From positions 124,001 through 188,000 of the forward strand of contig JAVLRN010000007.1 of NCBI GenBank assembly GCA_032821775.1: a DNA stretch of 64,000 nt, written 5' to 3'. This DNA is from Sanguinoderma infundibulare (taxonomy: Eukaryota > Basidiomycota > Agaricomycetes > Polyporales > Polyporaceae). Position 1 is the first letter of the stretch. The number at the start of each line of letters is the position of its first letter. Position numbers and translations under genes: made by a program. The notes beneath the pieces were generated by a model. It did not search any database. It saw only the letters and a program-made list of their open reading frames with translations, and had not been told where the DNA came from. This document shows, piece by piece, positions 48,927-63,437 of the stretch.

Positions 48927-50734
48927 TCAGCGCCAACCCCACGGCGAGCTGTACCTCGGCTTCCTCGACACCACCCAATACTTCTCCGCCTCGCGCAGCT
49001 CCCAGCATTCCCGCGGCTTGAACGAACACAGCTTCTCTTCCTCCGAATAGCAACGGAACTCCACCGAGTGGACGAAGGCGGTCAGGGGAGCAAGCGAAGC
49101 CGAAAATAGCCGGCGCATTTCCTCCGCGTCGTGCTCGAACTTGCTCGTGTGTAGTTGGTATGTAAAGCGGGAGAGCCCGTGGCCGGCACGACGGTGTGCG
49201 GCCGCCATAGTTTCGAGCGCGGGGAAGGGGAACTCGTCGTGAGCCAGATCCGCCTCGATACCGAAGACTCGCAGCTCCGGGCACGGGAGAACCTGAGGAT
49301 CACGGTGGGTTGGAGCCAACGCTGTACACAATAATTTGACCAGAAGCGGTGACGACTCCGGCTCGAAATAATCGGGAGTAAACAGAGCATGCAGCTCCTC
49401 GAGGCGCACGAAGTGCTGGAGGATCGGCCGGAAGGTACAGTCCATTGTTACAACATCATTGATGTTGATGTTGAGGATCGTGATCCTGGAGAGCGGAAGC
49501 ATCGTGTGCAGATGCGCGATCCAGAGCGAGGCGTCGCAGAAGTGTTCGGTGTCGATGATGAAGCCAGATGTCATCTGGGCGTCGTACCCGGTGACCAGGA
49601 GATATTCCCGTTGAAGAGAGAGCTCCATGAACGTCAGCGTGTCCAGGAGAGAAACTTTCGGGATCCGGAGGGAAGGTGGGCTGTCGTTGAGGCTGCAACT
49701 CGTCCCAGAGTGGCTGAAACACAGGAGGATGTCCGCTGGTACTTCAATACCACTAAGGAGGTCGAAATGGACTTCGAGCAGTCCACCCATGAATACAGCG
49801 GAGCGGAGGTGGTTCAAAGATATGCGCCGATCGGGAGGAGCTTCCGTTCGGACCACGTCGATCGACCTGGCACAGGAGAGTTGGAAGTGCTCCAATATCG
49901 GCGTGTTGGACAGCAACTGGAGTATGCGAGGAGCAGGTTCCTGCGTCGCGAACTGCAAAAATAAATGGGTCAAATTCGGGAAGGAGTTTGTCGGCAAGAA
50001 GGCGTGGGGAAGCATGAGAGCGAGAGCTTTCAGTGGAGAGGTTTCTTCCGCGAAGATGAGCCCCTCAGAGGATTCGTTCACCGCATCGTAAGACTGAACG
50101 AGCGTGAAGCTTTCGATTTGTGGCGCGTGGAAGCGGAAGCGGCGGAGGATAGACCTCAACGGGAGGCGGCTGCCGCCATCCGCCGCGTGGAGGGATCGAA
50201 TGCGATTGCCATGGTTGGCCAGAACCGTGTCTGCGAGTTGGTTTCGCCCTAAGCCGATACGAAGGGTGAGAGGATAGCCGGAAGAACGGTTCAATGAGAT
50301 CCACAGCGATCGTTGCGAACTGTGGTTGGCGTCGATATGGGACCAGAGTGATGCATCTCCAATCACTGCGTTGCGCCACAATCGACAAACGAGGGCGAGG
50401 GTAATTACGGGTTGGAGGTCGAATTCGTCTCGTTTTGTGAAGCGATCGGGCGCGATTAGAATGGGACGATACGGCCTGCGAGAGGTGGCTTTGTTGAATA
50501 TCGCAGAAAGGAGCTCCGTGGGAAGACGATTGATCCTAGATGAAGTATCCATATAGTCGTCCAATCTCAATCCCGCAGCATGCAATAGTGGCTTAGAGGC
50601 GGATTCTTCGATATGGGTGTCTGGGGAAAACGACGTGAACCCGTACTCCGGATGCGAGTCATCGTAACTGCATGAATTGCAATGAGCGAGGGTCGGACAT
50701 GGACATCGCGAAATGCATACCTCGAGCTGGACAT
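48927..50734 (-). CDS. F-box protein with leucine-rich C-terminal region
   Basis: An F-box protein, expected to be a substrate adaptor of SCF-type ubiquitin ligases. The model is join(50734..50721, 50667..48927) on the minus strand, with a 53-bp GT...AG intron, giving 584 residues. The 14-nt first exon (MSSS plus part of a Ser codon) joins in frame to YDDSHPEYGFTSFSPDTHIE, which runs without a stop into the long open frame. The F-box is at about residues 45-105: SSRINRLPTELLSAIF, then LALVCRLWRNAVIGDASLWS. The rest is a degenerate leucine-rich region (PNLTHLFLQF, LSNTPILEHFQLSC, LLDTLTFMELSL) typical of large agaricomycete F-box families. Without the first exon the start would be the internal MHAAG at 50585. 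The target is unknown. Confidence 0.8.
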
Positions 50735-51015
50735 ATCGTTAATCTGGGAAAAGGGAAACTGGGCCGTGGAAGGGTGGAATTGGTGCGAGGTGTGCGTGGT
50801 GGAGGAACAAGAACAAAAGCAGGTGGGAGCGGTATATCTCATGCCGCGGAGACGCTCATCGGAGACGGAGTGCCCCTGTCAGTGACGAATGGTTCCGGTG
50901 AATAAAAGAGGCAAGCAACGATGATAGCAGTTAACCCATTCACCGACGGCCATTCAATTCGCCGTCGTGGCGTCGAACTATGACTCAACGGCAATGTTAT
51001 ACCCATGAGATGAGA
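50735..51015. other. Spacer between F-box gene start and AFG2 3' end
   Basis: Both flanking genes are on the minus strand. The region should hold the F-box promoter. No other feature seen. Confidence 0.4.
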
Positions 51016-54071
<3,056 letters not shown>

Positions 54072-54746
54072 GTTCGGGGAACCCTGTCACGATAAGAGAT
54101 CATAAGTATAGTATCCGCTTTTGTGCAAAAAGACACCGCTTCACCCACAGAATGTTGCACGACAGAGCTCGTGGGTTGGGTGCTGGGGTCCTTGTGGGCG
54201 CAACCTCGGTTGATTGGTAACAGTTCTTGTCGAAATTCAGTTAACTCTGTTCTTGCACGACCGACATGCATTTTTCTGTCAACATACGACGAGGATGAAC
54301 ATTTTAAGCAACGCACCTGCACCAAGACCACCAATGTAGTGCCCCGAATGGCCCCCAGGCCGGAGATATGATAGTATGCTTGCGCGTGCGCTTTTGATAA
54401 TTCCTGTCACCTCGGGAACCTCTCTTCGCGGTCTGACGCTTCCTACACACTTCCCAGTCGATAGTATGAACGGTACAGGACCTGGGTTTAAAAAGTATCA
54501 GCATATAGCCACACTCGCAGTGCCGCGGAAGCCATACCCGGTCAGTTGGAGACGGTCGTTAGAAGCAGAGCTGCATTTTCACCGTTTTGGCCCGATTTGG
54601 CAACGTAGGCGCCCGTTCTCACGGTAGTGGCCCAGGGCCATTGCTTGCACCCCGTCCATGGTCTCTTCGCCATCGACTCCTGCTTATTCTCCACCGTCTC
54701 CCATGCCTTCTCGTCCATAGGCGCATACATCTTACACACCGTTAAA
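54072..54746. promoter_or_regulatory. Shared promoter region of AFG2 and GPI16
   Basis: A spacer of about 675 bp lies between the divergent start codons of two housekeeping genes and must hold both promoters. At least its left 550 bp is copied at 63438-64000. I see no clear TATA box; the region has no supported gene. Confidence 0.5.
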
Positions 54747-57054
54747 ATGCGGTGGGCTCTCTGGTCCAGAGCGGGCTTACTGGTGGCATTCCACGTCGCC
54801 GCTGTGTTCGCACATAGCCGCGAGCAATTCAACGAGGAGCTCCGGCTTCGACCATTGCGGGATGGAAAGCTTGCCGCGCGATTCTCGTTCACAACATTGC
54901 TGAAAGGAGCTACCCCGAGGCACCCCGAAGTTCTGTCCGACGACGACGAAGGTGCGCAGTCCTGCTCGCATTCCCCACTCGTCCCACTTCTTAGCTGTTC
55001 AATAGCGCAGCATTACACCCTGTTCCCGCTCGCCTTCGGTCAGATTCTTCGTGAATATGCCGTCACGGAGCTTCATCTGACCCTCAATGCCGGAAAGTGG
55101 AACTATGACGCGTGGGGATATCCGGACGAGCCAGGGGTTGGAACAGGCGCGGAGCTATGGGCTTGGATGGGGGACAGTGCTCGATCTCCGTGCGTATATG
55201 CGTCTATATCTCGACCTACCGTTAGTGACCAACCAGGAAGGATTGACCAGCGATGGCAAGGGCTTCGTAATGCGCTTGCCGGCCTCTTCTGCGCGTCCTT
55301 GGGCCACTTGGACGAGCAACGCACTACCTCGCCCACTCTCATCTTCCAGCCTGAAGGCTCGCTCCCGAACTTCACGCACCCACACCAACTCCGCCACGCA
55401 ACTCTCCCTTCGGAGCACGTCTGCACAGAGAACCTGACGCCATTCCTGAAGCTTTTGCCATGCAAATCCCTCTCCGGTATCGCCAACTTGCTCAACCCTC
55501 ACCGCCTATTCGACGCCGATTGGCACGGACTTGGGGTACACGTTCGTTACCGGGAGGGTGTGGGTGTCGAAGTGCGTCTAGCTTTCCAAGCTATCTTCGA
55601 CCCTGTCCGCTACTCAAATGACAAGCGTCGAGGTGAGTGCCATGTGTCGCCTTGTAATCCAAGCCTTTCCACGCTTCCGTTATGGAGGCTCTTGCTCCAA
55701 TATACAACACGGTTCCCTTCTTCCGTGTCGTTCCACATCCGTGGGACAGATAGAGCCAGTGACACGCTGTCGGAAGGCACGTCGGGAGACGAGTGAATGC
55801 CTAGTGGATCTATTATAAATCGTTTCCCGTACTGTTATGCGTGTTTCTGCCCCCTTGACGGCCACACCGTTTCCCAGATGTGCTCGGAGAGCCAAGCGTC
55901 ATACTGAACACTTGCTTAGATTGGTCGCTTCGCTCGACATTCGACCGCAGCATAGAGAGGCCTTGTCCCGTCGCTCGATCTAGCAAGGTCCGAGTGGAGC
56001 TGCCTCACGGGCCATCGCCATACTCGATCACACCAGATCCAACCGACATCGCAGAAAATGTTGCAACATTTGTGGTTGGTGCGGGTGCGCAGACTGTCAT
56101 ACAGTTGATGTATCGGCAGGAGAACTGACCGTATCCGTCATAGGCCATGGAACGCTTGATGTTTCTCTACGATGGCCGACCGAGGGTAGTTTCGAGTATC
56201 GTGCGTATGCCACGCCATCCTGTGCGCGCAAGCCGTATTTGATCCTCGGGACCCGATTTACTGGTTGTGATACAGCGAATACATCAGAAGCTCCTCCTCT
56301 CACAGATATTTCCGTGCGCAGGAACCTCAAGGGTACAAGCCAAGCCGAGGCGCAGCTTACCCTAGTTGTGACGAACAACCTGCCAGTGGAGGTCAACACC
56401 GGCTACCTCGAGACCATGCCGTGGCATCTCCAATTCTACCTGCACACTCTCAAGGCTTCCGTCAATGGCGTTCCACGAGGTCAGTCTATTCATTGCTGAC
56501 CCACACTCGCGCCAGCATCTCGACTAACTGACGTGACCTACTCGGCCTCAGACGATCTCGTGTCCATCCTGTCGTATACGCCTCCGGTCCCCCACTCCCG
56601 ACCAGCGCTCCTGCAAGCCGTCCTGACGTTACCACCCAGTAGCACGTTGCACCTCTCTGTGGACGTCCTGAAGCCCTTCTTGCGTTACACGGAACATCAA
56701 CCCGATGCACAACGAGGATGGGATCTGCCACCGGCCGTTTTAGTCCCCTTCGCCTTTGATGACGCCGCAGGAAGCGAGAACCACACTGTCACGCACACCT
56801 CAGGGCCTCTTGCTGTCATCCGCAGTCGACGGCCTCGACAGATATACACGCCAGTTCTACTCGTCGACCTGGCCACTCCGGATTTCAGCATGCCGTACAA
56901 CGTGATCATCATGAGCTGCACCTTGATCGCGCTCATCTTCGGGAGCGTGTTCAACTTGCTCACACGCAAGTTCGTCGTCGTCAAAGTCGATCCTCCGGCA
57001 GTGCCCGAACCTGTGTCTGAACGGGAGCGCGCCGAAAACATACAGGCACGATGA
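54747..57054 (+). CDS. GPI16: GPI transamidase subunit GPI16/PIG-T
   Basis: A subunit of the ER-membrane GPI transamidase, which attaches GPI anchors to secreted proteins. From the ATG at 54747 the N-terminus MRWALWSRAGLLVAFHVAAV is a signal peptide, followed by REQFNEELRLRPLRDGKL and RFSFTT. Luminal motifs typical of the family follow across introns: HYTLFPLAFGQILREYAV, LHLTLNAGKWNYDAWGYP, GAELWAWM, CTENLTPFLKLLPCKSLSGI, NPHRLFDADWHGLGVHV, LILGTRFTGCD, LETMPWHLQFYLHTLKA and VDVLKPFLRYTEHQPDAQRG. Near the end FSMPYNVIIMSCTLIALIFG is the single membrane helix, before a short cytosolic tail ending at 57054. The Cys of CTENLTPF is probably the one that forms a disulfide with the catalytic subunit GPI8. 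Introns near 54954-55007 and 56480-56550 have good borders; others were placed by eye. Confidence 0.88.
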
Positions 57055-57308
57055 CCACGATGACCTGCATGTCGCTGTGTCATCGTCGTCCATATCCCGA
57101 CAACCTACGTAGATCGCACGCAGGCCTCTCCCAAATCCATCATGTCGCCGGCTTGCCCCCCTGTCACCCAGCCACCTAATTATTATCGCCTTGACTGAAC
57201 TCAACCGTGTCGGGACACTTGCAACCCGTCCAGAGATTCATCTTCGATTGCGACGAATTCATGGAGTCTGTTACATCATCATCGAAAGTAGCTAACGACG
57301 CATCTTCC
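57055..57308. other. 3' spacer after GPI16
   Basis: Short region between convergent gene ends. Nothing recognised. Confidence 0.4.
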
Positions 57309-57401
57309 TAGCAAGTTACACGCGCGCGAGCAGATTGCGATTCACCTTGTACTTCGAGAGGAGGAAGAGGAGCGACCCGGCAATCATCACTGTACCACAC
57401 C
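57309..57401 (-). pseudogene. Terminal fragment of an MFS transporter
   Basis: About 90 bp on the minus strand encode the last part of the amplified permease, GTVMIAGSLLFLLSKYKVN with LLARV and a stop. It closely matches the same part of copy H at 59755-59845. Homology starts abruptly at about 57401, inside the last codons of the neighbouring gene. Confidence 0.75.
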
Positions 57402-58051
57402 GTCAGCTTTGGGGGCCACCCGGCGGTACGTCCAAAGCCAGTAGTCGAGATACCACATCGGTGGCTCGTCTGGCGCAATGAGGGCTTGAAGCTTCTCCAG
57501 GTGTTCCTTCTTCAGTATTCCCTTGTAGTTCGACCCGACGGTCAAGCCATATACGCCCTGCTTCTGCTTGTCGCAGAGCTCTTGAACCTTGAAGATGTTG
57601 GCGGTGACTCCAAGGTACTCCCTGATCGCATCGACGAAGGCGTAGCTCATGATAGTCTCTGCGATACTCGGCACTTCGTGCGCCCAGTCCTCGTCGGTAT
57701 AGCTGTCCTCGTGTTCGTCGCCTAATCCCAAGCCTAGGGTCGCAGGGGCTTTACGGTACTTGACGACATGAGGGAAGTGGTTGAGGGCAACTTCCAACAG
57801 CCGATCGTGGCCGACTCTCCACCCGTACCACAGCTTGGGGGGCTGGACAGTGGATGATTTCGACGGAAGGAGGTACTCGGGTAGGCCAGGGCCCTCGAGT
57901 GGCTGTTGTGCAAACACGCGGAGCTTATCCTATGGCGCGCAGATAAGCAGAGGTGATGGAGAAGCCAGAAGTTTGCACGTACTTGACCACTAAACTTCGA
58001 ACCAGGTGGTAGAGCGAACAGAGCAAGCTCGTTGCTAGGTTGTTGTTCCAT
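57387..58051 (-). CDS. Unknown 203-residue protein
   Basis: A two-exon gene, join(58051..57983, 57929..57387), with a 53-bp GT...AG intron. It reads MEQQPSNELALFALPPGSKF then SGQ, joined to DKLRVFAQQPLEGPGLPEYL. Other visible parts are YGWRVGHDRLLEVALNHFP, an acidic stretch DEHEDSYTDEDWAHEVP, and a compact region LEKLQALIAPDEPPMWYLDY. There is no signal peptide or membrane helix; it looks like a small soluble protein. I do not recognise the family. The last codons (GVVQ and the TGA) come from the transporter fragment at 57309-57401, so the natural C-terminus may have been cut or replaced. A TIR element lies about 50 bp upstream of the start codon. Confidence 0.6.
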
Positions 58052-58104
58052 GACGAGAATGAGTAGCGGTGGAGGCGGACGAGAGAAGTGGGATGGCAAG
58101 AGAT

Positions 58105-59280
58105 GGGTGGCACTGCGGATCAGGTCAGATTTTCTCCGAGACAATGCGGAGAATAGTCAAAATTGTTACCAGATAGTCATCGGATAGTCGCCAAGACAAT
58201 GTCGTGAATAAGCGCAGACTTGTCTGATTATTCATCGTATATTCTTCAAATAGTCGACCAAGCGCTCCGGAAGACCAGCAGCATCCAGGTACTATTCGGG
58301 TCTGTTCTGGGGCTTGCTTTACTGGTCCGTTAGCTAGCCTTTTAGCTTGTTTTTGGTTCTCGAGCTCAGTGTTCATCTATTGGGTATACGAACATATCAT
58401 TGCTCATAGGATGTATAAAATACATGAATATTCGAATAATCAAATCTACGTGGACGCCGACACCCGCGAGGAGGGAGCTGGACGCATAGGTTAGCAAGTA
58501 TGGCGGGAACAACCAAGGAGCGCGCTTACTGGGGCGGGCGGCGGGAACTGCCACTGCAATGCGTCGGGCAATATGTCCTGCCTAAACAGGCGCGATGCAG
58601 ACAGCCAAGGTCGCGACCCAGGCGACGTGCTGCACCAAGACAGAGGGTCAGCAAAAAGATGGGGTATATTAGGAAACTGCGTACCCAGTGGATTTATGCG
58701 CACCGGGAAAGAGAACACTGCGCATATAAGAGGTATGAACAATGTTGAAGAGGACAATGCACGATGGAGAGGGCACGTACCAGCGGGGCCACCGGGAAAG
58801 AGAACACTGCGCATATACGAGGTGTGAACAATGTCGAAGGGGACAATGCACGACAGAGAGGGCACGTACTGGCGGGGCCAACGGTACCTCGATGCGCGCT
58901 CCCTAAAGCCACCTCCGTCAAATGCCGCTGCTAGAGGCCCACCTGCACTCGCAGTTCCAGGGGTCAAAACAGTGACAACGAGCCAGCCAGCATCAGTAGG
59001 AGAGAGGTTGGAGGCGATGGTCATGAAGGCGATAATGGTGGTAGAAGGATGAGTTAGAGAACAGTTGGGGACGACGCGCGATGGGGTGAAGTCCTCAACA
59101 CGCGCACGTGATGTCGAATGTTGCCTCATCCGGGCTTGACAGGCATAACATAAGTATATTCGGCTAGACAACTCCTAGAATATCCAGATCGCGAAAATCC
59201 GAAGAATACGTGGGGGCTACTCCGAATAGTCTCCGAATAGTCACGAGAAAATTTGGGGGTGATCTGCAGTGTGGTTGCAA
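58105..59280. mobile_element. Non-autonomous DNA transposon with terminal inverted repeats
   Basis: The left end ATTTTCTCCGAGACAATG (58127 on) and the inverted right end ATTTTCTCGTGACTATTC (ending near 59250) match over about 30 bp. Similarity extends outward to cactgcggatca on the left and cactgcagatca inverted on the right. Both ends carry several GAATAGTC/GGATAGTC-like subterminal repeats, as in hAT-type elements. No transposase is visible; the interior has only a minisatellite and chance ORFs. A clear 8-bp target duplication was not found, so the exact borders are uncertain. The short size suggests a deleted derivative moved by an enzyme encoded elsewhere. Confidence 0.55.
58702..58879. 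repeat. Two tandem copies of an 89-bp minisatellite
   Basis: Copies at 58702-58790 and 58791-58879 are about 90 percent identical by eye. They lie inside the TIR element and account for the repeated peptide in the 226-codon minus-strand ORF at 58491-59171. Confidence 0.75.
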
Positions 59281-59754
59281 GCGTTCGTTCAAGTTGTTCG
59301 AGTTCAACTATAAACGTGGACATACTATTACGTCAGCATGTCGGATTTTGATGCCCATAATGTGAACCACATTTGAGCTTCATCCGAAAGTTCTGTATAT
59401 GTTTGTATTGCATAGGATTCAAATGATCGTGTTAACTAGGATGATTCCGACAACGTAGTGCACCTAGCTAGGCCCTATCTATGGCTAGTCAATATCGCAC
59501 GACGACGCATACATTTCCATCTTCAATGTCTTAGCAGCAATCAGAGCGAGGAGCTCCGACACAAGCTTCGCTCAAAAGCCCTTTCTACGGATCGCTGCTC
59601 ACTTGCCGACCAGCCATTATGGAAGACGCATTTGGCTCGTTGACCTATTGTGCCACGAACGTCGTGTGCATTCTCCGGAACAGCTGAGTCATGTGAGATG
59701 TGAAGCGTATTCTCATGATACATGACTATCCAACTATACCCTGGCCGTAGCTAG
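59281..59754. other. 3' flank of MFS copy H
   Basis: No supported feature. Confidence 0.4.
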
Positions 59755-61388
59755 TTACACACGCGTGAGCAGATTACGGTTGATTTTGTACTTCGCGATG
59801 AGAATGAGCAGCGACCCGGCAATGATCACTGCACCACATAAGCCGATCATGCCCGTGTACCCGCCGTTCGCCTTCAACACTGCGCCTCCTGCAGGACCGC
59901 TGGCCAGGTCCCTGTGACGTCCATATCAGACTAAGTTACTCCAAGAGCCCGCTGAAACTCACGCAAAGGATGTGATACTGAAGAATATCCCGATCCTCGT
60001 CCCCACCTCCTTGACGTCCGAGATCTGCGAAACGCATGCGATTCGAAGGGATTGGTACGCGCCATAGAAGAAGCCGTACATGACCGCGAAGATGATCAGG
60101 GGCACGAAGCTGTTAGCGAACATCCAGAACACGAGCACGAGGAGGCCCATGAGGAACGCAGTGGGGACTGCGGTGTTGAAGCGGCCGACGGCGTCAGCAA
60201 ACAGAACCGCGACGATGCCGCCGACAAGGCCGCCGCCGCCCAGAGCAGAAACGACGTAGAATGCCATCGGGGACGGGATTCCCTTGGAGACTGCGTAGTT
60301 GGACAGGTACGTGTGTGGGATCTTTAACCCTGAAATGAGGAACGTATCAGTGCCGTGACTAGCCTTCCAGTGAAGACGAATGTGCGCCTACTCACCGAAG
60401 TTGACCAAGAACGCGCCTGTCACGAACACCACGAACGGCCCATCCCGCAGGCTCTTCATTGGGGATGGAAGAGGGGACACGGTATGCGTCACTCTCCATC
60501 GCTGGCTGGGGGTTCTATAACTCGTCATAGCAACGGTCCCGATGGTGAAGAGCACGAGCTGGAAGAATCCTACAGCGCGGAGGGTCCACGCGAATCCGAT
60601 GCGAGCAAACAGCGAGCGAGCCGCGATCGGGAACATCATGCTGCCTTCAGGAACGGCACTAAGAAGGGGGCAGCCTATCGAAGATGAGACGAAGAGTGCG
60701 CACCTAAACCTTCCCCCGTAAGTGTGACTCCGATAGCGGTGGCTCGGCGTTTTGTGAAATGCGTAGAAACAGAGGCGACCACCGGACCGTGTCTGAAGGG
60801 AAGAGTGCGCGAGTGTGGATTGAATTGACTACGAGCGCGTTGAGGAAGATAAAGACTTACATCATTCCAATGGCCAATCCCATTAGTAGGCCCTGGACGA
60901 GGACGAACTGGTAGAGCTCGGTGAAGACGCTAATGGTCATAGCGCTGAGGACAAGCAAGGCGGAGCCGGCGATCAGCAAGATGCGTAGACCGTACACGTC
61001 GAAGATGCGGCCCCAAAGAGGCCCCTTCAAATTGAGTGCACGCATTAGTTATATGGCAATACGGTGGACGTGAGGATTCGCGAGAGAGACGTACGGAGAA
61101 GTACATTATCCAAGATGATAATGAGCCAATCCAGGAGATGGTGGAGGGGGAGAGGCGGCGGAGCTGATGCTGGGTGTAGTAGGTCTCGAAGACACCGAAT
61201 GACTGCATCAGTGCTTGAGCGAACATTATCAGAACGGCTCCGAAGACAGTAAGCCAGGCCTTGAAGCCTCCGTCGGTGAAGGCGTCGTCTCCGGGCTGGG
61301 GCTCGACGTCGACATTCGATACGGAGATCATCTCCTTCGCGTCCGAAGGGCATCCCGACTCCGAATTCTTGCCACGACATGCCGCCAT
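59755..61388 (-). CDS. MFS transporter, monocarboxylate-transporter-like, copy H
   Basis: An intact copy from the ATG at 61388 (MAACRGKNSESG) to LLTRV and a TAA at 59755-59757. Exons give GGFKAWLTVFGA, SFGVFETYYTQHQL, STISWIGSL, then DVYGLRILLIAGSALLVL, HFTKRRATAIGVTLTGEGL, FARIGFAWTLRAVGF, SPLPSPMKSLRDGPF, VVSALGGGGLVGGIVAVL, ADAVGRFNTAVPTAFLMG and CVSQISDVKEVGTRIG. The N-terminal linker is two residues shorter than in the others (KEMISVS). Exon frames are continuous. It has the class II leader and a D-like remnant about 1.4 kb upstream. Its last exon is partly copied at 57309-57401. Substrate unknown. Confidence 0.85.
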
Positions 61389-61830
61389 GAGTGGGTGTTG
61401 GAGGGTCGTCGACTGGTCGGTGGGTGAGGAGTGAGGATTTCAATGGAACGCGGAAGGACTCTGTGGAAGAAACAAACGAGGGAGCTCCAGTCGCCTCGGT
61501 GCGCGTCGGACGGAGGAATGGACGAGAGAGAGAGGGGGGAGGCGGAGGAGCGACCGTCGACAGAAATCGGCAAACAGTAGAGAGACTGGCAGGATTGGAA
61601 AACACGCGCGAACGCGACTGATCCGATGAAACCACTCGCGGGAACTCGCAGGACTCGACAGACACAAACGGAGAGGCTGAGAGAGTGGGAGGAGGACAAG
61701 AACTTGCTTCCAGGGCGTCCGAGGCCCCACATAGATATAGCGTTCCCTCGAGCCCTACTCGGAGCTGGGATCGCCATCGACGAACCTCCACACAACAAAA
61801 CGGGATCGGAACAAATGAACCGAGAGTGAG
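61389..61830 (-). promoter_or_regulatory. Class II promoter and leader of MFS copy H
   Basis: CGCTATATCTATGTGG (minus strand, about 61727-61742) lies about 345 bp upstream of the ATG, as before C, E and F, followed by the CT-rich leader. Confidence 0.4.
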
Positions 61831-62744
61831 CCGATCGTCCTTCGCCCAGGCGTCACACAGGCCGTGCGTGAAGGAATACCTCGGCGCGACACAAGCACGA
61901 GATTAGCGTGCGCTCGCCAGACCCCAACAGCGGCGGGTGGTCGCATCGGCAGTGTCTGCGGTCTGCCATCTCCACGCCGTACGCAACAGCCAAAGAGGAG
62001 AGAGCGAAACATGCGAAGACCGAGGGCGTGAAACAGATGCCGGAAGCGAACAGAAGAGAAACCTTACGCAGTGAGGTGAACGCACGACGACCTGTACACG
62101 ATGCATGGCCAAGACCGTCAGTTCCCTCTGCGCAACCGTACGGACAGTATCGTCCGAGTGAGAACAATGCGCTTGCCCAAAGAGGGACCATACGGAAGGC
62201 GGTGTCGACATGAATTCCCTCTTTTGTCAAGAAACATCGACGGGGCAGGAAATTTCTTCATAAGGCGGAGTATTGTTACCTATCTTCAGCGCATGAAACG
62301 CGTGAGGTGGCGCCCAGCCAATCTGCGAAGGGAATGACGGCAGCTAGTTTCAACAAGTCTCTCCGACAATCCACAGTCAAGGTTCGCCGCTTGATGATAA
62401 TTACCGATACCACAGAAAGCAATTGCGGAGAACCTGACAAGCAGTTGTAAGTGACCGATCCCTAAAGTCGACGTTTTTCGAGTCTTCAACGCCAGCCCCC
62501 TTCACTCACATTGTGTACCAGACACTTGAGTAAGCAGGAATCGAGAGTGCTTGAGGACCTTGATTGAGCAGCCAAAGGCCCGCCGTGAAGTTCCGTAGTC
62601 ACAGTTCTGGGAACCAATCGACGCCAACGATACACAATATTGGGGACCCCACGCGTAACTCATGGCAAGCCTCGAGGATCCTAGCAGCACAGATTTGCGC
62701 ACTTCCATCTCAGTATGACGCTTTAGGCAAGAGGTTGTCACTTA
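61831..62744. repeat. 5' flank of MFS copy H
   Basis: Related to 46440-47090, 578-1320 and, inverted, 21900-22500. No supported gene. Confidence 0.5.
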
Positions 62745-62870
62745 CCCGACCAATATGAGACTCTGCAAGGCACCGATTAGAGTTTCGATCTCTTTGGGTT
62801 CCGACATTACGGCGACGCATGTGATGAGCAAGGAGACACAACCCCCGGAAAGGAAAGTGTGAAGATTGGC
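62745..62870 (-). pseudogene. Remnant exon of a D-like MFS gene, upstream of copy H
   Basis: The minus strand reads LSGGCVSLLITCVAVMSEPK then EIETLIGALQSLILVG and ends at a GTAAGTG donor. It is open in this short part but lacks other exons. Confidence 0.55.
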
Positions 62871-63304
62871 TGAGGGGCGGAGTCAGGCAGGTAAGGAACA
62901 CGAGCAGCGGAAATCTGAGGAGCGATACGCACCGAAACATTTGGTCGTCGAACCACCAAGCTTTGTGCCAGCGGTTTTGGCAATGCTCATGGTGACCGCG
63001 CAGCAAATGAAGAGAGCGGTGATTCGATCGCCCACAGGAAGCAGTGGCACGCGATGATGACAATTGCATAGATTGTCTACACTCCGTCGATGTTCCTTGT
63101 TTGAGGGCGGGACCATTGGGTGCACTGCTGCCGTCCACAGAGAACAACGCTCTCGGAGTGAGGTAACACTGTGTACCTTCTGGTGGGGATCCCTGATCTA
63201 AGGCAGGACCCAGTTGGACTGCGCTGCCCAGAGTCTATCTTTCCAGAGGCACCAGTTCGCGACCGACCCAGTCTCTTGGACCTCAGAGCGACGGGCGCTG
63301 GCAA
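62871..63304. other. Spacer between the MFS unit and the AFG2 duplicate
   Basis: No supported ORF or repeat. It contains the break where AFG2 similarity ends (about 63305). Confidence 0.4.
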
Positions 63305-63437
63305 CCGCATCTCCCGCGTAAACCTTTGCCTGCTTCAGGAGCTCGCTATTCATGACAACGCGCAGAGCTGCACGGGATATTGGATCAGCGAGGTTGGAGA
63401 AGTCGACAGTAAATTTCCTGCCAGAAAATGTAGCCAT
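63305..63437 (-). pseudogene. Duplicate of AFG2 exon 1
   Basis: From an ATG at 63437 the minus strand reads MATFSGRKFTVDFSNLADPI and LLKQAKVYAGDAVAS, against MATFSGRKFIVDCTNPAEPI and LLKQAKVYAGDVVAI in AFG2. Similarity stops just before the AFG2 exon 1 donor, and the frame runs into unrelated sequence to 63198. None of the ATPase exons follow, so it cannot encode a working AFG2. Confidence 0.8.

Noticed and set aside
58491..59171. 226-codon ORF with repeated peptide
   Set aside because: The repeat is the 89-bp minisatellite within the TIR element; no start context, introns or known domain support it.
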